NCBI RefSeq assembly: GCF_040732315.1
Contig: NZ_CP160388.1
Coordinates: 1,214,501 to 1,278,500 of the forward strand
From: Oryzisolibacter sp. LB2S
GTDB taxonomy: Bacteria; Pseudomonadota; Gammaproteobacteria; Burkholderiales; Burkholderiaceae_C
Direction of reading: 5' to 3'
Length of the DNA stretch: 64,000 nt
Each line of letters opens with the position of its first letter. The first letter of the stretch is position 1. The position numbers were made by a program, and so were the translations under genes. Positions 1 to 7,090 of this stretch are shown here, in pieces. The notes under the pieces were generated by a model. That model was not told the origin of the DNA. It made no database searches and saw nothing but the letters and a program-made list of their open reading frames with translations.

Positions 1-253
1 CCGGTGGCGGCAGCATGGCGGGCAGGCACAGCACGCATTCCAGGCCGTGCTGCTGCGCGTCCTGCGCGGCGGCGTCGTTGCCGCCTGCTGCTACCCAGCG
101 CGGCTCGCCCGCGGCGTTGCAGATGCGCTCCATGCCCTGGGCGCGCACCAGCGGCGAGAGCATGGCCGCGCCCAGCGCCAGCGCAAAGCAGGCCAGCAGC
201 AGGCGGGCCAGCAGCAGGCGGGCCGGGCGGTGGGAGCGGCGCAGGGCTTGCAT
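1..253 (-). CDS. DUF2946 family protein, 5' part (runs off the left edge)
   Basis: The minus strand is open from ATG at 253 to the window edge (84 codons visible, no stop), so only the N-terminal part is present. It begins with a basic stretch followed by a hydrophobic leader (about residues 12-33, LLLARLLLACFALALGAA) and continues with ICNAAGEPRWV and GLECVLCLPA. That pattern (a Cys, a short variable region, then a CVLC pair) is typical of the small exported DUF2946 proteins, which often sit beside copper-related genes and TonB receptors. The gene is divergent from the TonB receptor at 432, so the 178-bp gap serves both. Function unproven; a role in copper handling is inference from family context. 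Confidence 0.7.
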   Translation of the reverse strand, partial: MQALRRSHRPARLLLARLLLACFALALGAAMLSPLVRAQGMERICNAAGEPRWVAAGGNDAAAQDAQQHGLECVLCLPAMLPPP

Positions 254-388
254 AGGTGGTGGCCATTATCGGCCCGCGCGCCAGGCTGCGGGGGCTGGCC
301 ACATGCCGATCGTCGGCACCCATGCGACACAAAAACAGCATCGCTTGATAAAAGTCATTTTACATTCCACTTTCGTTCTGGCATGCTT

Positions 389-413
389 GCAAACGCTAAT
401 CAATCGCATTTGC
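389..413. promoter_or_regulatory. 25-bp imperfect inverted repeat, putative operator for the TonB receptor
   Basis: The sequence starts GCAAACGCTAAT and ends ATCGCATTTGC. It is nearly self-complementary around a central C, with GCAAA and TTTGC as outer arms. It lies in the only AT-rich stretch of the divergent intergenic region, 19 bp before the receptor ATG at 432. It resembles a degenerate Fur box only loosely, so which regulator binds is unknown. Confidence 0.35.
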
Positions 414-431
414 TTCAACAAGAACCACCGC

Positions 432-2588
432 ATGTCTTCCGTCCCATCCCCAGTCTTGCGTCCGTCCCGGCCACGGGCGTTGATGCACCCCATCGCCTGT
501 GCGCTCGCGCTGCTGGCCTCGTCCGTACATGCCGACGAGCCTGCGGCCTTGCTTCCCTCCGTCACCGTGCGTGCCGATGCCGCGGGCGAGGGCACGGCCC
601 CGCTGCGCCCCTCCGCCGTGGCCGAGCGCGAGCGCCTCGCGCGCGTGCCCGGGGGCACGAATCTCGCGCTGCCGCAGCAGGAGGCGCGCCTGGCCACGCT
701 GCGCGACGTGCTCGACTACCAGCCCGGCGTGGTGCTGCAGGACTTCTTCGGCGCCACCGACCAGCCGCGCCTGTCGATTCGCGGCTCGGGCATTCAGAGC
801 AACCCCGTGAACCGCGGCGTGGTGCTGCTGCAGGACGGTCTGCCGCTCAACGAGGCCGACGGTTCCTTCATCATCGGCCTGCTCGAGCCGCGCAACGCCG
901 CCCTGGTCAGCGTGCGCCGCGGTGCCAACACGCTCACGCCCAGCGCCACCACGCTGGGGGGCGAGCTCGATTTCCAGTCGCTCACGGGCGCCGACCAGAA
1001 GGGCCAGGTGCGCGCCGAATACGGCAGCTTTGGCCGCAAGGCGCTGCAGGGCGCCGTGGGCGTGGCGGGCGAGCAGTGGGATGGGCGCATCGGCGTGAGC
1101 GGCGACCGCTTCGACGGCTACCGCCACCACAGCGCCTCGCGGCGTGACGCCCTGCATGCCAATCTGGGCTTCCAGCGTGGTGGTGTGGAAAACCGCACCT
1201 ACCTGTCGTGGACCGATCTGGAGTTCGAGATCCCCAATGTCGTGCCCAAGGACCGCGTGGGCAGCAACCCGCGCGGCGTGATGGGCGACGGCAGCACGCC
1301 GCAGGACCAGCTGCTCAACATCTACCGGCGCGACCCGCGCCGCGAGGCGCGGCAGCTGCGCCTGGCCAACCGCACGCGCTGGGGCAGTGACGCGCTGCGC
1401 CAGGAGCTGGGCCTGTACTGGCAGGACACGGACGACTGGTTCAAGGACCCGACCATGGGCACGCGCACCGACAGCCGCACCCTGGGCGCGCAGTGGCGCG
1501 CGGACGGTCAGGCCAGCGCGCAGCTGGCCTGGCACATGGCCCTGGCCTGGTCGCGCAGCGACATGGACCGGAGCCTGCGCGCCGTGAGCCCGGCCAACGG
1601 CAGCGAGCTGCAGCTCTTTGGCGACTACGACCTGCAGGCCGAGAACCTGCAGGGCCAGCTGGGCGCCGACTGGCGCGTGGCGCGGGACTGGACGGTGGTC
1701 GGCCAGATCGGCTGGAGCCGGCAGAGCCGCGACGCCGCAAGCCGCCAGACTGGCCAGCGGCTCGATCAGCAATGGACCTTTGCCACGCCGAAGATCGGCG
1801 TGAACTGGCAGGCCACGCCCGCCACGCGCGTCTGGGCCAACCTGAGCCGCAGCCAGGAGGCGCCAACCTTCTGGGAGATCGTCGCCGGCACCGTGCCCAA
1901 CCCCGCCAACCCGGCCACGGCCAAGAGCAGCCTCACCAGGCTGGAGTTGCAGCGCGCCACGACCTGGGAGATCGGCGGCCAGGGACGCTGGGGCGAGGGC
2001 GCGCATGCGCCGCAATGGCAGCTCGTGTACTACCGCAGCCAGGTGGCCGACGAGATCCTGAGCGTCTCCAACGCCTATGGCCAGGCGCTGGGAACGACCA
2101 ACTACGCGGGTGGCACGCGCCACCAGGGCGTGGAGGCGGGCCTGTCCGGCTCCTGGGCGCTGGGCGCGGCGGGCGCGCTCGACTGGCGCGGCTCCTGGAC
2201 CTACAGCGACTTCCGCTTCAAGGACGGCGCCTACGCCGGCAACCGCATCGCCGGCGTGCCGCGCCAGCTCATCAACGCCGAGCTGATGTGGCGCACGGCC
2301 GTTGCCAACGGCAGCCTGCGCCTGGGCCCCAACCTGCGCTGGATGCCGCAGGACACGCCCATAGACCATGCCAACACCGCAGGCGCCACGCAGGACAGCT
2401 ACGCCCTGCTGGGCTTCAAGCTCGAATGGACGCAGGGCCCCTGGCGCACCTGGCTCATGGCCGAGAACCTGACCGACCGGCGCTACGCGAGCAGCTTTGC
2501 CATCCGCGACAAGGCCACGGCCGCCCAGCCCGGCTACCTGCCGGGCCTGGGCCGCAGCGTTGCCGTGGGTGTGAGCTATTTGTTCTGA
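432..2588 (+). CDS. TonB-dependent outer-membrane receptor (FecA-like), substrate unknown
   Basis: 718 residues. The chosen ATG gives a signal peptide (hydrophobic run about residues 21-33, ending SVHA) and a TonB-box-like SVTV segment at 43-46; ATG 483 is an alternative start. A plug domain follows (LRDVLDYQPGVVLQDFF, then SIRGSGI and VVLLQDGLPL), then a beta-barrel ending in aromatic YLF. Receptors of this class bring scarce ligands such as iron chelates, haem or vitamins across the outer membrane using TonB energy. The stop is 16 bp before an ABC-type binding protein, so it is probably the outer-membrane half of one import system. The reading frame is open upstream of 432 but has no signal peptide there. 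Confidence 0.9.
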   Translation: MSSVPSPVLRPSRPRALMHPIACALALLASSVHADEPAALLPSVTVRADAAGEGTAPLRPSAVAERERLARVPGGTNLALPQQEARLATLRDVLDYQPGVVLQDFFGATDQPRLSIRGSGIQSNPVNRGVVLLQDGLPLNEADGSFIIGLLEPRNAALVSVRRGANTLTPSATTLGGELDFQSLTGADQKGQVRAEYGSFGRKALQGAVGVAGEQWDGRIGVSGDRFDGYRHHSASRRDALHANLGFQRGGVENRTYLSWTDLEFEIPNVVPKDRVGSNPRGVMGDGSTPQDQLLNIYRRDPRREARQLRLANRTRWGSDALRQELGLYWQDTDDWFKDPTMGTRTDSRTLGAQWRADGQASAQLAWHMALAWSRSDMDRSLRAVSPANGSELQLFGDYDLQAENLQGQLGADWRVARDWTVVGQIGWSRQSRDAASRQTGQRLDQQWTFATPKIGVNWQATPATRVWANLSRSQEAPTFWEIVAGTVPNPANPATAKSSLTRLELQRATTWEIGGQGRWGEGAHAPQWQLVYYRSQVADEILSVSNAYGQALGTTNYAGGTRHQGVEAGLSGSWALGAAGALDWRGSWTYSDFRFKDGAYAGNRIAGVPRQLINAELMWRTAVANGSLRLGPNLRWMPQDTPIDHANTAGATQDSYALLGFKLEWTQGPWRTWLMAENLTDRRYASSFAIRDKATAAQPGYLPGLGRSVAVGVSYLF

Positions 2589-2604
2589 CGAAGGGGGGCA
2601 GGCC

Positions 2605-3609
2605 ATGACCGATCTCCTCAACCGCCGCCAATGGCTGCAGGCCGGCGCCGCGCTGGCCGCGCCGGCGCTGCTGCCCGCGGCCATTGCCGCGCCCCTGCCC
2701 AGGTTGGTGCTGGCCGGGCCGCCGGCCATCGTCTCGGCGCCGCTGATCCGCATGGCGCAGGGCAATGCCCTGGCCGGTGTCGCGCAGCAAACCGAGTTCA
2801 CGCCCTGGCGCGACCCGGACCAGCTGCGCGCCATGGCCATTGGCAGGAAGGCCGACATCCTGGCCATGCCGAGCAATGTGGCGGCCAACCTCTACAACCG
2901 CGGCGCGGGCGTGCGCCTGCTCAACATCTCCACCTGGGGCGCGCTGTGGATCGTCACGCGCGACGGCGAACGCAAGCGCCTGGCCGACTTCAAGGGCGAG
3001 GAGATCGCCGTGCCCTACCGCGGCGACATGCCCGACCTGATGCTGCAGCTCCTGTGCGCCAGGCAGGGCATCAACGCCCGGCGCGACATGCGGCTGCGCT
3101 ACGTGCCCTCGCCCATGGAGGCCATGCAGCTGCTCATCACGCGCCGCGTGCGCCATGCGCTGCTGGTCGAGCCCGGCGTGTCGATGGCGCTGCGCAAGAC
3201 CCATTCCTTCCCGGTCAGCGTGGTCGCGCCCGAGCTCTACCGCGGCGCCGACCTGCAGCAGGAATGGGGACGGCTGTTCGAGCGCCCGCCGCGTATTCCG
3301 CAGGCCGGCATCGCCGCAGTGGGCGCCGTGCGCGAGCAGCCCCAGGTGCTGGCCGCCGTGCAGCAGGCCTATGCCGACGCCGTGGCCTGGTGCCGCGCCA
3401 ACCCGCTCGAATGCGGCAAGCTGGTCGCGCAGCATGTCGAGCTGCTCACGCCCGAGGCCGTGGCCGACGCCATGCCGCACAGCCAGCTCGAGGCCGTGGA
3501 CGCGGGCGCCGCGCGCGCCGACATCGAGTTCTTCTTCGAGCAGCTGCTGGCCCAGGACCCGGCCCTGCTCGGCGGCAGGCTGCCCGACGCGGGCTTCATC
3601 GGGGGCTGA
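2605..3609 (+). CDS. ABC transporter substrate-binding protein, NMT1/THI5-like
   Basis: 334 residues. An N-terminal NRRQWLQAGAALAAP leader (Tat-like twin Arg, then a hydrophobic run to about residue 29) sends it to the periplasm. The body matches the NMT1/SsuA-type binding-protein fold (nitrate, sulfonate, taurine, pyrimidine precursors): GRKADILAMPSNVAANLYNRG and the LADFKGEEIAVPYRGDMPD segment are typical. It sits between the TonB receptor (16-bp gap) and the permease (2-bp gap), so it should hand the ligand to the inner-membrane transporter. The ligand cannot be read from sequence. Close linkage to a TonB receptor suggests a chelate or large ligand rather than a small sulfonate. Confidence 0.85.
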   Translation: MTDLLNRRQWLQAGAALAAPALLPAAIAAPLPRLVLAGPPAIVSAPLIRMAQGNALAGVAQQTEFTPWRDPDQLRAMAIGRKADILAMPSNVAANLYNRGAGVRLLNISTWGALWIVTRDGERKRLADFKGEEIAVPYRGDMPDLMLQLLCARQGINARRDMRLRYVPSPMEAMQLLITRRVRHALLVEPGVSMALRKTHSFPVSVVAPELYRGADLQQEWGRLFERPPRIPQAGIAAVGAVREQPQVLAAVQQAYADAVAWCRANPLECGKLVAQHVELLTPEAVADAMPHSQLEAVDAGAARADIEFFFEQLLAQDPALLGGRLPDAGFIGG

Positions 3610-3611
3610 CG

Positions 3612-4418
3612 GTGGGCCTGCTGTGGCGTCTGCTGCGCGGCATGCCCGCGTATCTGTGGAGCGGCTGGGGCGCCTGCGCCAGCCTGCTGCTGTTCGTGGC
3701 GCTGTGGGAGCTGGGCGCAGCCTGGTACGGCGCGCTCATCCTGCCCGACCCGCGCACCACCTTTGCCTCGCTCGCGGCGCTGCTGCAATCGGGCGCGGCC
3801 TGGCCCGAGCTCGCCATCACCGCGCGCCGCGCCCTCAGCGGGCTGCTGCTGGCCGTGTGCGTGGGCAGCGGCCTGGGGCTGCTCGCGGGCCTGTCAGTCA
3901 CGGCCTCGATGATGGCGCGGCCCTGGGTCACGCTGCTGCTGGGCATGCCGCCAATTGCCTGGCTGGTGCTGGCCATGCTGTGGTTCGGCGCGGGCGACGG
4001 CACGCCCGTGTTCACGGTGTTCGTGGCCTGCCTGCCCGTGGTCTTCATCGGCGCGCTGCAGGGCACGCGCACGCTGGACCACCACCTCAAGGACATGGCG
4101 CGGGCCTACCGCCTGCCCTGGCGCATGCGCCTCTTTGACCTGTACCTGCCGCATGTCGCGGCCTATCTGTTTCCGGCCTGGATCACGGCCCTGGGCTCGT
4201 CCTGGAAGGTGGCCGTGATGGCCGAGCTGCTGGCCACGAGCGACGGCGTGGGCGCGGCCCTGGCCGTCACGCGCTCGCACCTGGACATGGGCGCGTCGCT
4301 GGCCTGGATCTGCGCCGTGGTGGGCATTCTGCTGCTGCTCGAATACGGCGTGCTCGAACCCATCAAGCGCGAGCTCGAACGCTGGCGCAGCGCCGGCACA
4401 GCACAGCCCCAGGCGTGA
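3612..4418 (+). CDS. ABC transporter permease, SsuC/TauC type
   Basis: 268 residues from a GTG codon two bases after the binding-protein stop; ATG 3642 is an alternative start. About six membrane segments. The C-terminal half carries the cytoplasmic EAA-type loop of binding-protein-dependent permeases (ARAYRLPWRMRLFDLYLPH, about residues 160-180), which docks on the ATPase. The family is that of taurine, sulfonate and nitrate importers. Its place between binding protein and ATPase defines a complete importer. A 19-bp gap separates it from the ATPase gene. Confidence 0.88.
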   Translation: MGLLWRLLRGMPAYLWSGWGACASLLLFVALWELGAAWYGALILPDPRTTFASLAALLQSGAAWPELAITARRALSGLLLAVCVGSGLGLLAGLSVTASMMARPWVTLLLGMPPIAWLVLAMLWFGAGDGTPVFTVFVACLPVVFIGALQGTRTLDHHLKDMARAYRLPWRMRLFDLYLPHVAAYLFPAWITALGSSWKVAVMAELLATSDGVGAALAVTRSHLDMGASLAWICAVVGILLLLEYGVLEPIKRELERWRSAGTAQPQA

Positions 4419-4437
4419 CCACAGGCAAGGCAAGCAA

Positions 4438-5295
4438 ATGACGACCCAGCCCACCTCACCCCTGTCGCTGCGCGTGCGCGACCTCGACCATGCCTACGGG
4501 CCCACCACCGTCCTGCAGGGCATCAACCTGGACCTGCCCGCGGGCCAGATCGTGGCGCTCGTCGGCCCCTCGGGCTGCGGCAAGACCACGCTGCTGCACC
4601 TGTGCGCGGACCTGCTCGCGCCGCAGCAGGGGCGCATCGAGCGGGCCGCCGGCCCCGCGGCCGTGATGTTCCAGCAGCCGCGCCTGCTGCCCTGGATGCT
4701 CACGCTGGACAACATCGCCCTGGGCCTGAAGGCCCGCGGCATGGCGCGCGCCGAGCGCCACGAGCGCGCACGCGCGGTGGCGCTGGCCCTGGGCCTGCCC
4801 GAGGCCTCGCTCGCGCAATACCCCGCCGAGCTCTCGGGCGGCATGCAAAGCCGCGCCGCGCTGGCGCGCGCGCTGGTGCTCGAGCCCGCGCTGCTCTTCA
4901 TGGATGAGCCGTTCTCGGCCCTCGACGTGGGCCTGCGCGGCCAGCTGCACCAGCTGCTGCTGGCGCGCCAGGCGCAGTCGGGCATGGCGGTGCTGCTCAT
5001 CACCCACGACCTCATGGAGGCAGTGCGCCTGGCCGGCGAGGTGCTGGTGCTCGCCGCCGCGCCCGGGCGCATCGTGGCGCGCTACCGCCCGCCGGGTGCG
5101 GCGCGCACGCGCAGCGAGGCGCTGGTGCACCGCTCTGCGGCCGAGCTGCTGCAGCACCCGGCCGTGCGCGCCGCGTTCGATCTGCCGGCGCAGGAGGCGC
5201 GCGATGCCGCCGCCACAACCCCTGACGCCGACGGCGCGGGGCTGTGGCTGCAGGCCGCGCATTGCCCGGCACCGCGTGCGGGAGATGGATGCTGA
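4438..5295 (+). CDS. ABC transporter ATP-binding protein, SsuB/TauB type
   Basis: 285 residues. Walker A GPSGCGKTT at 43-51, Q-loop in MFQQPRLLPW (about 78-87), signature LSGGM at 132-136, Walker B LLFMDEP at 152-158 and the switch His in LLITHD. The MFQQPRLLPW motif is typical of nitrate/sulfonate/taurine-type ATPases. It drives the importer formed with the two preceding genes. The tail after about residue 245 is not conserved in the family. A repeat-rich gap follows, so the operon probably ends here. Confidence 0.9.
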   Translation: MTTQPTSPLSLRVRDLDHAYGPTTVLQGINLDLPAGQIVALVGPSGCGKTTLLHLCADLLAPQQGRIERAAGPAAVMFQQPRLLPWMLTLDNIALGLKARGMARAERHERARAVALALGLPEASLAQYPAELSGGMQSRAALARALVLEPALLFMDEPFSALDVGLRGQLHQLLLARQAQSGMAVLLITHDLMEAVRLAGEVLVLAAAPGRIVARYRPPGAARTRSEALVHRSAAELLQHPAVRAAFDLPAQEARDAAATTPDADGAGLWLQAAHCPAPRAGDGC

Positions 5296-5367
5296 ACACC
5301 CATCCCCTGAGCGCGGGCGACGGCTTCCATTGGCGCAGCTGGCCGCCGTGCGACATGGCCATGCGCC

Positions 5368-5403
5368 CGTCATCCCCGTGCATGCGGGATCCAGGCGCCG
5401 CCA
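5368..5403 (+). repeat. GTCATCCCCGC palindromic repeat, copy A
   Basis: Begins CGTCATCCCCGTGCATGCGG and ends GATCCAGGCGCCGCC. Almost identical to copy B 60 bp downstream, with one base changed and one lost in the palindrome. Short CCCCGC-N-GCGGGG palindromes of this kind (dRS3-like) are common in betaproteobacterial intergenic DNA. Confidence 0.75.
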
Positions 5404-5427
5404 GACGCGTCACAGCGCCTCCTGGCT

Positions 5428-5463
5428 CGTCATCCCCGCGCAAGCGGGGATCCAGGCGCCGCC
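5428..5463 (+). repeat. GTCATCCCCGC palindromic repeat, copy B
   Basis: CGTCATCCCCGCGCAAGCGG followed by GGATCCAGGCGCCGCC. The perfect palindrome ATCCCCGC-GCAA-GCGGGGAT can fold as a stem of eight pairs. Together with inverted copy C it could form a larger hairpin downstream of the ABC operon. Confidence 0.8.
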
Positions 5464-5490
5464 ACCGATACGACGGATGCGTCATCACCG

Positions 5491-5516
5491 TGGATCCCCG
5501 CTTGCGCGGGGACGAC
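5491..5516 (-). repeat. GTCATCCCCGC palindromic repeat, inverted copy C
   Basis: TGGATCCCCGCTTGCGCGGGGACGAC is the reverse complement of the core of copy B with one change. Copies B and C face each other 27 bp apart and could pair with each other. Confidence 0.75.
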
Positions 5517-5558
5517 GGCGGGTTTTCAGAGGCTCGTTGATACCAGCCACCACTATTG

Positions 5559-5613
5559 AATGAAATTGCCCACCAGCGCTTGTTGCATAAGCGCAGGCAG
5601 CTCCTTTTTTTGA
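5559..5613 (-). repeat. dispersed AGCTGC hairpin element, copy 1 (before nnrS)
   Basis: Read on the minus strand it runs AAAAAAAGGAGCTGCC, a GCGCTT/AAGCGC hairpin (arms 5576-5581 and 5589-5594 with a 7-base loop), then GCGCTGGTGGGCAATTTC. It ends one base before the nnrS ATG. See the findings for the family. Confidence 0.75.
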
Positions 5614-5614
5614 C

Positions 5615-6838
5615 ATGAATTCCTCCCGAAACCCCTTGCGCAGCGCCCATCCGATATGGATGTGCGGCATGCGTCCGTTCTTTCTGCTGGCCATGGTCTC
5701 GGCCCTGGGGCTGCTGGGCCTGTGGGGACTGGTGCTGGGTGCGGGCGTGGCGCCGCCGCAGGTCGAGGGCGGGCCCATCGTCTGGCATGTGCATGAGCTG
5801 GTGTTCGGCTTTGCCATGGCCGGCGTGGCCGGGTTTGCGCTCACGGCGTTGCCCGAGTTCACGGGCGTGGCGGGTGTCTCGCGCGTGCAGCTGCGCGCGC
5901 TGGTGCTGCTCTGGCTCATCGCGCGCGCGGGCTTCTGGGCCTCGGGCTGGGGCGGCGCGGTGGCGCTGTGGCTGGCGGCTGCGGCCCAGGTGGCGCTGCC
6001 GCTGGCCGTGCTCGCGGTGCTGGCACCCGCACTGCGCACGGCCGCGGGGCGCGCGCATTGGTCGTTTGGCTGGGCGCTGCTGGCATTGGCGGCCATGGCG
6101 CTGGGCTTTTATGTGGATGCGCTGCGCGGCGCGGCCGGCCTGCGCTGGCTGCATGCGACGCTGGGCGTGCTCATGCTGCTCATCGTGGTGGCGGCAAGCC
6201 GCATCTCCATGCGCATGGTCAACCGCGCCATAGAGCAAGTCACGCCGGGCGCGCCGCCCTATCTGGCGCGGCCCCCGAAGCGCCACCTCGCGGCGCTGTG
6301 CATCACGCTGGCGACGCTCGCGCAGTTCGTGCGGCCGGGCGATGCGCTCGTGGGCTGGCTTGCGCTCGCCGCGGCCGCCGCCATGTTCCATCTGATGAGC
6401 GACTGGCATGTGGGAGCGGCGCTGTGGCGCCGGCGCTTTCCGCTGCTGCTGTACGCCATGTACGCCTGCATGGCCCTGGGCTATGCGGCGCTGGGGCTGG
6501 CCCATCTGGGCGCGCTTGCGGGCACGGGTGCGGGCTGGCACCTGCTGGGCGCGGGCGCGGTGGGCATGGGCGTGTTCGTGGTCATCGCCATCGCCGGGCG
6601 CGCCCACGCGGGTCTGTGGCCCGATGCCGGGCCGTGGATACCGCTGGGCGGCGCGCTGATCCTGGCGGCCACGGGCCTGCGTGTGCTGGCGGCTCTGCTG
6701 GGGTGGGGCGGGGGGGCGCTCGCGGCATCGGCCGCGCTCTGGTGCCTGGCCTATGCCGTGCTGCTGTGGCGCGTGGGTCCGGGCCTGTGGCGCCCGCGCA
6801 CCGACGGGCGCGACGGCTGCGAAGGGCCGGCCGCGTAG
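5615..6838 (+). CDS. nnrS: NnrS family membrane protein
   Basis: 407 residues with about 12 hydrophobic segments. Hallmarks are RPFFLLA near residue 16, then WHVHELVFGFAMAGVAGFALTALPEFTG (about 57-84), whose two His are conserved in NnrS, and HATLGV later. NnrS is a haem- and copper-containing inner-membrane protein linked to denitrification and to protection of metalloenzymes against nitric oxide. No nitric oxide or nitrite reductase gene is in the window, and no clear FNR/NNR box (TTGAT-N4-ATCAA) is seen upstream. The gap before it is full of repeats, so it is probably transcribed on its own. Confidence 0.85.
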   Translation: MNSSRNPLRSAHPIWMCGMRPFFLLAMVSALGLLGLWGLVLGAGVAPPQVEGGPIVWHVHELVFGFAMAGVAGFALTALPEFTGVAGVSRVQLRALVLLWLIARAGFWASGWGGAVALWLAAAAQVALPLAVLAVLAPALRTAAGRAHWSFGWALLALAAMALGFYVDALRGAAGLRWLHATLGVLMLLIVVAASRISMRMVNRAIEQVTPGAPPYLARPPKRHLAALCITLATLAQFVRPGDALVGWLALAAAAAMFHLMSDWHVGAALWRRRFPLLLYAMYACMALGYAALGLAHLGALAGTGAGWHLLGAGAVGMGVFVVIAIAGRAHAGLWPDAGPWIPLGGALILAATGLRVLAALLGWGGGALAASAALWCLAYAVLLWRVGPGLWRPRTDGRDGCEGPAA

Positions 6839-6904
6839 CGGGGAGTTGATCTGGATTAACGAATCTGTGTGTCTCGTTCAGCTGCCCATGGTAAAGTTGC
6901 ATTG

Positions 6905-6930
6905 ATACGAATGACAATGATTTGTATTTG
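6905..6930. promoter_or_regulatory. putative Fur box upstream of the second TonB receptor
   Basis: The plus-strand stretch ATACGAATGACAATGATTTG lies in an AT-rich pocket. Its minus strand reads CAAATCATTGTCATTCGTAT, close to the Fur consensus GATAATGATAATCATTATC (ATCATT-N-TCATT core). It is about 160 bp before the receptor ATG. Iron-dependent repression of the receptor/CobN-like operon is the natural inference. No B12-riboswitch-like leader was recognised. Confidence 0.55.
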
Positions 6931-7090
6931 AGTTGTGCCGCTCCGAGCATGTCGGCCGCGCCTGTGCGCAGGTACACCCGATCGACGGCTGCCGGAATAC
7001 GCACTCCACCCATACCAACCCATCCGCCCAGCCCCACGCGCGCATAGGCATGCAAGCGTCCAGCCACCGCGGTATTTCGCCAGGACGTTC

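Larger units (their letters stand above)
5296..5614. other. gene-free gap filled with palindromic repeats
   Basis: This 319-bp interval between the ABC ATPase and nnrS holds no plausible gene. It contains three copies of a GTCATCCCCGC palindrome (two direct, one inverted) and one copy of the dispersed AGCTGC hairpin element directly before the nnrS start codon. The sequences are described in their own entries. Confidence 0.8.

Noticed and set aside
15..431. N-terminal extension of the first TonB receptor frame
   Set aside because: It would bury the signal peptide, run across the divergent DUF2946 gene and cover the putative operator.
396..2888. Long open frame antisense to the first TonB receptor
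   Set aside because: No recognisable domain; spans two real plus-strand genes and their intergenic gap.
5368..5516. Regularly spaced palindromes that might be a CRISPR array
   Set aside because: Only three copies, one inverted, unequal spacing and no cas genes; better explained as intergenic palindromic repeats.
6839..7090. B12 riboswitch expected upstream of a TonB/CobN-like operon
   Set aside because: No B12-box-like sequence (GCCACTG) or matching leader was seen; a Fur-like box is present instead.
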